Positions 51,715-58,900 of a stretch of 64,000 nucleotides of DNA are shown here, in pieces. This DNA is from Bauldia sp963759235. Lineage in GTDB: Bacteria; Pseudomonadota; Alphaproteobacteria; Rhizobiales; Kaistiaceae. Below the pieces are notes generated by a model that was not told where the DNA came from, searched no databases, and saw only the letters and a list, made by a program, of their open reading frames with translations. Where the stretch lies: positions 1 through 64,000 of the forward strand of contig CAVWYO010000004.1 of the NCBI GenBank assembly GCA_963759235.1, read 5' to 3'. The first letter of the stretch is position 1, and each line of letters opens with the position of its first letter. A program made the translations under genes and the position numbers.

Positions 51715-52646
51715 TTGTGCCAGCAGTGCTTACCGGGGATGAGGGGAGGGAGGCGCCGGCCGCCCCCGCTCCGCGGCGTCGGGCCGACGGCCCCGATTTC
51801 TTCTGCGTGGGCGCCCAGAAGGGTGGCACCCGCTGGCTCTACGATCAGGTCCAACTCCACCCGGATTTCTGGATGCCGCCGGTCAAGGAGCTGCACTATT
51901 TCGACCGCAACGAACCGTCGGATCGTTCGACCGAGCTGGCGACGCGGGTAACCGGCAATCTGCGGAGATTGAATCGCCACCGAAGGAAGCGGCACTTCCG
52001 GCGGCTCGATCAGCGCGACATCGATTTCCTCGAAGCCTACGCCCAGCTCCCCTGGCGGAAGCTGGACCTCGAGGCTTATGCCGCTCTGTTCGCCGGCAAG
52101 CGCCGCAAGATCTCCGGCGACATCACGCCGGACTATTCGGTGCTCGGTGCCGAGGTGATAGCCCGGGTCATGACCCGCTTCCCGGAGGCGAAGGTCATCT
52201 TCATGGCGCGCGATCCCGTCGAGCGGGTGTGGTCCCATCTCAACATGCACATGCGGCTTGGCGACATCGACCGCGGCCTGACGACGGCCGAAGTCATGCG
52301 GCTGGTCGGTCAGCGCTTCATCGCGCGCAGGACCTACCAGACCGAGATCGTGGCCCGCTGGCGGCAATATGTCCCGGAAGCTCAGTTCGGTCTGTTTCTT
52401 TTCGACGATCTGCTCGCCGATCCCAACGCGTTGCGGGCGCGGATGCTGTCTTTCCTCGGCGCCGATCCCGGCAGGGCAAGCGGCAAGGTGCCCGCCGATT
52501 ACAATCGCAAGAGCGATCCGGAAAAGGTGCCGCTGTCGGCGGAGCTGCGCGACAGATTGAGCCGGTATCTTGCCGCCGAGCTGACGGCGTCGGCCCGCGA
52601 CTTTGGCGGGGCGGCTGTCGGGTGGCCGGCGAAATACGGGCTCTGA
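51711..52646 (+). CDS. PAPS-dependent sulfotransferase 1
   Basis: A 311-aa sulfotransferase that would move sulfate from PAPS to a hydroxyl or amine. The 5'-phosphosulfate loop is FFCVGAQKGGTRWLYDQV and the 3'-phosphate site is VIFMARDPVERVWSHLNMHM. FWMPPVKELHYFDRN and ISGDITPDYSVL are further family blocks. There is no signal peptide. ATG 51711 overlaps the pdxJ stop. It is clearly paralogous to the next gene (shared QKGGTRWL, HPDFWMP, KELHYF and a KYGL C-terminus), so the pair arose by tandem duplication. The acceptor is unknown. Confidence 0.88.
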   Translation: MIVPAVLTGDEGREAPAAPAPRRRADGPDFFCVGAQKGGTRWLYDQVQLHPDFWMPPVKELHYFDRNEPSDRSTELATRVTGNLRRLNRHRRKRHFRRLDQRDIDFLEAYAQLPWRKLDLEAYAALFAGKRRKISGDITPDYSVLGAEVIARVMTRFPEAKVIFMARDPVERVWSHLNMHMRLGDIDRGLTTAEVMRLVGQRFIARRTYQTEIVARWRQYVPEAQFGLFLFDDLLADPNALRARMLSFLGADPGRASGKVPADYNRKSDPEKVPLSAELRDRLSRYLAAELTASARDFGGAAVGWPAKYGL

Positions 52647-52717
52647 CGCCGCGGCGAGGGTTGTTGGCGGCGTTCCGATCGACCATCATCCCCGCCGCTT
52701 TGAGGGAAGGGATCGAC

Positions 52718-53668
52718 TTGAGCGTTCTGCGCCTGGCCGCCGATCGATTGCGAGGTCGCAAGCCGCGGGCCACGACGATGCCGGACCTGCTCGCCCGCGG
52801 CGACACCCGCGGCCCCGACTTCATCTGCATCGGCGCACAGAAGGGCGGCACCCGCTGGCTGTTCGACCAGTTGAACCACCATCCCGATTTCTGGATGCCG
52901 GCCATCAAGGAGCTCCACTATTTCAACGAGAACATCCACCTGAAGTGGGCGGAGCCGCTCTATGCCAGGGCGCGTCGCGATCTGAGCGGCCTCAACCGCA
53001 AGCTCGAGCGCTCTGAGATGCGGCCGCTCGACGCCACCGACGTCGAGTGGCTGGAAGCTTTGATGTGGCTGCACGGCAATCCGATCGATTTCGATCTCTA
53101 CGCACGGCTGTTCAGCCCGAAAGGTGCCCGTCTTTCCGGCGACGTGACGCCGACCTATGCGATCATCGCGGACGACAAGGCCGACGCGGTCCGCCGGCAC
53201 CTGCCCAACGCCAAGATCGTCTATCTCGCGCGGGAGCCGATCGAACGATTCTGGTCCCATTACTGCATGATCGCCCGGCAGCAGAAATGGCGGAACATCG
53301 GCGCGCTCGCCACGGTCGAGAACTTCATCGAGACGGGCAGCGGCCTTCGCCATTCGCGCATAACCGAGGTCGTCGCCCGCTGGCGCAGGGTGGGCGATGA
53401 CGGCAAATTCGGTTTCTTCTTCCTCGACGATTTGAGAGCCGATGCGGCGGGGTTCAGGCAACGCGTCATCGCGTTTCTCGGCGGCGATCCCGGCAAGCCG
53501 AGCGGCGGCCTGCCGCCCAGCTTCAACCGGAAGAACAAGGATCCCAAAGTGGCGATGTCGGCGACGGTGAGGGAACGGCTTGTCTCGCTGTTGGCCGAGG
53601 AGATCAAGGCGTCGGCGCGCGAATTCGGTGGACCGGCCGCCGAATGGCCGAAGAAATACGGCCTGTAG
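52718..53668 (+). CDS. PAPS-dependent sulfotransferase 2
   Basis: A 316-aa paralogue of the preceding gene with the same sites: FICIGAQKGGTRWLFDQLNH for the PAPS loop and IVYLAREPIERFWSHYCMIA for the 3'-phosphate site, plus FWMPAIKELHYFNEN and LSGDVTPTYAI. The start is taken as TTG 52718, because GAGGGAAGG lies 7 nt upstream. ATG 52778 is an alternative that still keeps the whole domain. The proteins diverge most between residues 60 and 130, the acceptor-side region, so they may act on different targets. Confidence 0.86.
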   Translation: MSVLRLAADRLRGRKPRATTMPDLLARGDTRGPDFICIGAQKGGTRWLFDQLNHHPDFWMPAIKELHYFNENIHLKWAEPLYARARRDLSGLNRKLERSEMRPLDATDVEWLEALMWLHGNPIDFDLYARLFSPKGARLSGDVTPTYAIIADDKADAVRRHLPNAKIVYLAREPIERFWSHYCMIARQQKWRNIGALATVENFIETGSGLRHSRITEVVARWRRVGDDGKFGFFFLDDLRADAAGFRQRVIAFLGGDPGKPSGGLPPSFNRKNKDPKVAMSATVRERLVSLLAEEIKASAREFGGPAAEWPKKYGL

Positions 53669-53680
53669 CCGGTTGCGGCG

Positions 53681-54289
53681 ATGTCGGGCGAGCTGCTGGC
53701 GGCGTTCGCGGTCTTTGCGGTGGTGACGCTGTTCACCCCTGGCCCCAACAACCTGATGCTGATGGCGTCCGGCCTGAATTTCGGTCCGCGCGGCGCGTTT
53801 CCTCACCTGTTCGGGGTCGCGGGCGGCTTTGCCGCGATGGTGCTGATCATCGGCATCGGCCTCGGCGCGGTGTTCGCCGCCTACCCGGCGCTCTACCCGA
53901 TCATCAAATACGCCGGCGTCGTCTACCTGGTCTACCTCGCCTATGTGATCGCCACTGCGGTTCCCCACGAGGAAGGCGCCACGTCGCGCGGGCGGCCGAT
54001 CACCTTTCTTCAGGCGGTGGCCTTCCAGTGGGTGAACCCCAAGGGATGGGTCATGGCCGTCGGCGCGGCGGCGACCTATGCCGGCATCGCCCGCTTTCCC
54101 CTCAACATGGTGATCATGGCCGCCATCTTCGGCGTGTTCGGGCTTGCCTCCAGCCTCACCTGGGTGATGTTCGGTTCGGGTCTCCGCCGGTTGCTGCGGA
54201 CACCGCGGGCGCTGCGGGCGTTCAACATCGCCATGGGCATTCTGCTTGTCGTTTCGGTATTGCCGGTCCTTGTCGAGGATTGGATCTGA
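53681..54289 (+). CDS. LysE-family translocator
   Basis: A 202-aa membrane protein with about six hydrophobic helices and the LysE/RhtB signature near the start (VVTLFTPGPNNLMLMASGLN). Further family blocks are IIKYAGVVYLVYLAYVIA and AFQWVNPKGWVMAVGAAATY. Members export amino acids or derivatives out of the cell. ATG 53681 follows the second sulfotransferase by 12 nt, so it is probably co-transcribed; a link to sulfated metabolites is conceivable but unproven. Confidence 0.92.
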   Translation: MSGELLAAFAVFAVVTLFTPGPNNLMLMASGLNFGPRGAFPHLFGVAGGFAAMVLIIGIGLGAVFAAYPALYPIIKYAGVVYLVYLAYVIATAVPHEEGATSRGRPITFLQAVAFQWVNPKGWVMAVGAAATYAGIARFPLNMVIMAAIFGVFGLASSLTWVMFGSGLRRLLRTPRALRAFNIAMGILLVVSVLPVLVEDWI

Positions 54290-54432
54290 GGTCTTCTACG
54301 AAGATCGTCCGATAAGCAACTGATCGTAATCGGTTATCTTCCGCGGAAGATTTGCGATGGCAGGAGGCATATTTGTCTGCTGGCGTTGCTCGCTTTCCGT
54401 GGCAAACTGCTTGAGGCGAAGGGGCGTGGGGC

Positions 54433-55098
54433 GTGGCGCAAACGCGGCATCTTGGTCTCGGGGTGATCGAATCCCGTTGGTTCGACGAGCGGCATCACAC
54501 GGTGCGGCCGCTCTTCGAGTTCCTGTCCTATGCCCTCAAGGATCGCTCGGATGCTTTCACCTATGAGCGCTTCGTCGGCTCGGTGTCCTTCCGCGAGGCG
54601 GTGCGTTTCATGATGAGCGGCGGCGACGTCGAGTACCTCTATATCGCTGCCCATGGCGACTTCGGCAGGATCGAGGCGCCGGACGGATCGTGCCTGTCGC
54701 GAACCTTCCTGCGCAATACCATCTGCGAGGTGAACCGGCGACGCCGGCGGCTGAAGGGCGTGCTCTTCGGATCGTGCAAGTTCGGCGACGCGGAAAACCT
54801 CATCGAGATTCTCCGGCCGTCGAAGCAGCGCGGCGAGACGGTGCGCAACCGGCTGCAATGGGCCGCCGGCTACGCGCGGGAGATCGACTACACGCGGAGC
54901 TCGCTCTTCGACATCTACTTCTTCGACCTGTTGTTCCGCAGCAACGGCAACGACGAGGTCGTCCGCCTCGAGACGACCGTCGAGCGGCTCAACAAGGCGC
55001 TCCCCGGTCTGTTGACCAGCCTGTCGCTCAGCATCGTGGTGCGGCTGGCCAACGGAAAGTACAGAAACATCACCGGTCAGGAGGATCTGGTCGACTGA
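54433..55098 (+). CDS. small caspase/CHAT-like protein
   Basis: A 221-aa protein of no assigned family. It carries the spacing and flanks of a caspase-fold cysteine protease dyad: a hydrophobic strand then His-Gly (YLYIAAHGDFG, His74), and a second strand then Cys (KGVLFGSCKFGDA, Cys115). CHAT and caspase-like peptidases use this His/Cys pair. A loop between the strands (SCLSRTFLRNTICEVNRR) and a helical C-terminal half complete it. No signal peptide or partner domain is present. The start is GTG 54433. It is followed by a DUF2461 gene 21 nt on. Proteolytic activity is an inference from the motif only. Confidence 0.6.
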   Translation: MAQTRHLGLGVIESRWFDERHHTVRPLFEFLSYALKDRSDAFTYERFVGSVSFREAVRFMMSGGDVEYLYIAAHGDFGRIEAPDGSCLSRTFLRNTICEVNRRRRRLKGVLFGSCKFGDAENLIEILRPSKQRGETVRNRLQWAAGYAREIDYTRSSLFDIYFFDLLFRSNGNDEVVRLETTVERLNKALPGLLTSLSLSIVVRLANGKYRNITGQEDLVD

Positions 55099-55119
55099 CC
55101 GCCACGAGGATCTCGCCGA

Positions 55120-55794
55120 ATGGCAGAGTTCAATGGTTTCGGTCCGAAGGCGCTGGCCTTCTTCACCGCGTTGAAGTTTCACCAGAGCAAGGAATGGTTC
55201 GACGCCAACCGGTCGCTCTACGAGAGCGACGTGGTCGAACCGATGGCGGCGCTGCTCGACGCGCTGACCGCACGGTTCGCCACCGAGCGCATCCCGCTCA
55301 GGGCGGAGGGCAGGCGATCGATCTTCCGGCTGAACCGCGACATCCGCTTCTCCAAGGACAAGACCCCTTACAAGACGCATACGGGCGCGGTGATGACGCG
55401 CTCGGGCGACAAGAAGGACAATGGCCTCCTCTACATTCACATCGATCCGACCGGGTGCTTCGTGGCGGCGGGCTTCCACCAGCCCGAGGCGGCCGGCCTC
55501 AATCGTCTGCGTGAGGCTATCCGGAAATCGCCGAAACGGGCCCTCGACATGGAAGCGGCGCTGAAGAAGGGCAAGCTCGCGCTCGGCACCGGCCATCAGT
55601 TGACGCGGGTGCCGCGCGGCTTCGAGGCGCTGAAGGACGGCCCGCTTGATGGGATGATCCGGCTCAAGTCGTTCATCGTCGAAGAGAATCTGTCGGAGAA
55701 ACTCGTAACCGGCCCGAAGCTTGTCGCGGCCATCGCCGACTTCGGGCGCCGCGCGAAGCCGCTGCTCGACTTTGGCTGGAAGGCCGAGCCGTGA
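55120..55794 (+). CDS. DUF2461 domain protein
   Basis: A 224-aa protein matching DUF2461 (TIGR02453): FGPKALAFFTALKFHQSKEW at the start, then FRLNRDIRFSKDKTPYKTHT, YIHIDPTGCFVAAGFHQPEA, and LTRVPRGFEALKDGPLDGMI. The family is widespread and of unknown function. It follows the caspase-like gene by 21 nt, so the two are probably one unit. It converges on the giant secreted protein gene through a strong hairpin. Confidence 0.9.
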   Translation: MAEFNGFGPKALAFFTALKFHQSKEWFDANRSLYESDVVEPMAALLDALTARFATERIPLRAEGRRSIFRLNRDIRFSKDKTPYKTHTGAVMTRSGDKKDNGLLYIHIDPTGCFVAAGFHQPEAAGLNRLREAIRKSPKRALDMEAALKKGKLALGTGHQLTRVPRGFEALKDGPLDGMIRLKSFIVEENLSEKLVTGPKLVAAIADFGRRAKPLLDFGWKAEP

Positions 55795-55839
55795 GGCCGG
55801 CGACCATGCGCGATCGCGGATCGATCCTCGATAAGGGAA

Positions 55840-55884
55840 CGCCCTCGCTCTCTCGACCTTGAGACGGCCGAGAGAGCGAGGGCG
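55840..55884. terminator. 16-bp perfect inverted repeat between convergent genes
   Basis: CGCCCTCGCTCTCTCG (55840-55855) and its exact inverse (55869-55884) enclose 13 nt. It sits between the stops of DUF2461 (55794) and the giant minus-strand gene (55909), where a bidirectional terminator is expected. Neither side has a good T-tract, so Rho-independent action is uncertain. Confidence 0.65.
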
Positions 55885-55908
55885 CGAAGGGAACCCGGCC
55901 CCGGTTTC

Positions 55909-58900
55909 CTACTGCGACTGCATCTTCCCGCCGAACGTCTGAACACAACGGAACGCGTTGTTGCCGCTCGACACCGGCGCCATGCCCTTCGGGCAGACGC
56001 ACTTGTTGTTCCGGATCTTGCCGCCCTCGCAGACCAGCTTCGGCTGGACCGCGACGCATTTGTAGGCGTTGCTGCCGGTCTTCTGGACCTCGGTGCCATT
56101 GGGGCAGACGCACTCGTTGTTGCGCACCGAGCCGCCCTGGCAGGTGATCTTCGGCGGCGGCGCGACGCACTTGTAGGCGTTGGGGCCGGTCTTCTGGACG
56201 TCGAAGCCCTTGGGGCAAACGCACTCATTGTTGCGCACCGAGCCGCCCTGGCAGGTGATCTTCGGCGGTGGCGCGATGCACTTGTAGGCGTTGGGGCCGG
56301 TCTTCTGAACGTCGAAGCCATTGGGGCAGACGCACTCATTGTTACGCACCGAGCCGCCCTGGCAGGTGATCTTCGGCGGCGGGGCGACGCACTTGTAGGC
56401 GTTGGGGCCGGTCTTCTGGAGGTCGAAGCCATTCGGGCAGACGCACTCGTTGTTGCGCACCGTGCCGCCCTGGCAGGTGATCTTGGGCGGCGGGGCGACG
56501 CACTTGTAGGCGTTGGGGCCGGTCTTCTGAACGTCGAAGCCATTCGGGCAGACGCACTCATTGTTACGCACCGAGCCGCCCTGGCAGGTGATCTTCGGCG
56601 GCGGGGCGACGCACTTGTAGGCGTTGGGGCCGGTTTTCTGGACGTCGAAGCCATTCGGGCAGACGCACTCGTTGTTACGCACCGAGCCGCCCTGGCAAGT
56701 GATCTTGGGCGGCGGCGCGACGCACTTGTAGGCGTTCGGGCCGGTTTTCTGGACGTCGAAGCCATTCGGGCAGATGCACTCGTTGTTACGCACCGAGCCG
56801 CCCTGGCAGGTGATCTTCGGCGGCGGGAGGACGCATTGGTAAGCGTTGGGCCCGAGCTTCTGGACGTCGAAGCCCTTGGGACAGATGCACTCGTTGTTGC
56901 GCACCGTGCCGCCGCGACAGACGATCTCCGGCGGCGGGATCACGCAGCGGAACGCATTCGGCCCGGTCTGCTGGGTGAACGTCCCCGGCGGGCAGATGCA
57001 CTGGTTGTTGCGGACGATCCCACCGAAGCAGACGATTTGCGGTGGCAGCGCGACGCATTGATAAGAGTTGGGGCCGGTCTGCTGGGGGACGCTCCCGATC
57101 GGGCAGACGCACTGGCCATCGCGGACAGCCCCGCCGATGCAGACGATTTGCGGCGGCAGCGCGACACAGCGATAGGAGTTGGGGCCGGTTGGCCGGGGGA
57201 CGCTCCCGATCGGGCAGACGCACTGGCCATCGCGGACAGCCCCGCCGATGCAGACGATTTGCGGCGGCTGCGGCGGCGGCGGCTGAATGAAGGCGCTGGC
57301 GCAGGCCCGGTCGTTGCCGGCGTTGGCGTCGCCGACGCCCCACGATCCGAACAGTCGGCGGAGAAGCGCGTCGTCGATCTGACCGGTCACAGGCATGCCG
57401 ACGCTGTCCTGGTACGCCTGGATCGCGCTCAGCGTGTTGGGGCCGATCTTGCCGTCCGGCGCACCCGCCGGGAAGCCGAGCCCGTTGAGGGCGGTCTGAA
57501 CCGCGATGACGCGCACGGTGTCGGTCCACGACAGCTCGGCGCAGTTGCCGAAGCTGCCGGCAGCGTTCTGGCCGGTGGCGAAGGTTACCGACAGCGTCTT
57601 CGTCTCGCCGGGAGCAAGCGTGGTCGATGGATATCCGCAGGTGTAGTTTCCATTGGCGCCGCGGCACGACCAGGGCGGCGGGCCGGAACCGATCAGCCGC
57701 GTGTTTGCCGGCGTGGTGATGTCGTTCACCTGCAGCGGGCCGGCATAGACGCCGTTGCCGACATTGGTCACCGCAATGGTGAAGGCGCACGCCTGTGCGG
57801 CAATGCAACCGCTTTGGTCGGCGGTCTTGGTGACCGCCAGATCGGCGGCCGGCGCCAGACCCGGCGGCGGAGGTGGAGGCGGTGGAGGCGGCGGCGGCGG
57901 CGTGACCTCTTTCGGGCCTTCGATGGTGATGGTGCTGACTTGGTGGTCGTTCTCCGGCTTCTTGTCCTCCACCGCGCGATCCGGCCAGATCATGTCCTTG
58001 GCGTGAGTAATCTCGTCGGCCGGGAAATCGGCGGCGACGGTGATCGTCACCGTCCATTCGACCTTGCCGTGGGCGGGGATGTCGAGATGGTCGCCGATGC
58101 ATTGATAGCTGCCGAGCCCGGTCACGCTGCAGGTCAGGCCGGGGGTCAGGGGTGTGATGCCGGCGATCGGCACGGCGGGCGACAGCGTGCCCTGCACGCC
58201 GGCGCTGCCGACGAACGGCAGCATGCCGCTGTTCTCGATGCCGACGTCGAGCGGGCAGTCGGCGCCGCGCTGGCAGACCGTCGCGCCGAATGGATGCAGG
58301 TCGGGGATCGGCACGAACGCCGTTGCGCAGTCCTCGTCGTTGAAGGGGAGGACGTTCTGCGGACCGGGCGCCACGCTGGCGCAGTTCTGGAGCGTCGGGG
58401 CGGCAGGGTCGGGCGGCACCATGAAGCCGAGATCGACCCACAACTCAGCGGATGGTGCGAGGCTGTGGGGCCAGCTGCAGGTGTAGCCGGTCCCGGCTGG
58501 GGCGCAGGTGAAGTCGCCCGGCCAATGGATGATCGGCGGGCCGAAGCCCAAGTCGGGAATATCGGTCACGACCAGCGGGTTCGGCTGGGCAAGGTTGCCG
58601 ATGTTGGTGACGTCAATCTCGAACGGGCATTCGAAGCCGGGGTAGCAGGGGTCGCTCGACGTCGTCTTGACGAGGCCCAGATCCTCCGGGCAGTCGGTCG
58701 TGGTGACGTCGCAGATCACCGCGATACCGCAACTCGTGTATTCCTCCGGGACGCCGTCGCCGTTATTGTCGGCGCTGATCGTCGCGCAGTTGCGGAGGGC
58801 GCTCGGTGTCGCGACCGCGGCCGGCACCTCGAAGTCGACGTAGAGCGCTTCGGTCTGACCGGGCTGGAGGCCACCCGGAACGCCGGGGTGGGTGCAGGTC

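Noticed and set aside
55945..57265. Regular 111-bp repeats suggested a CRISPR array or satellite
   Set aside because: The units are in frame, encode a conserved cysteine module throughout and have no unique spacers.
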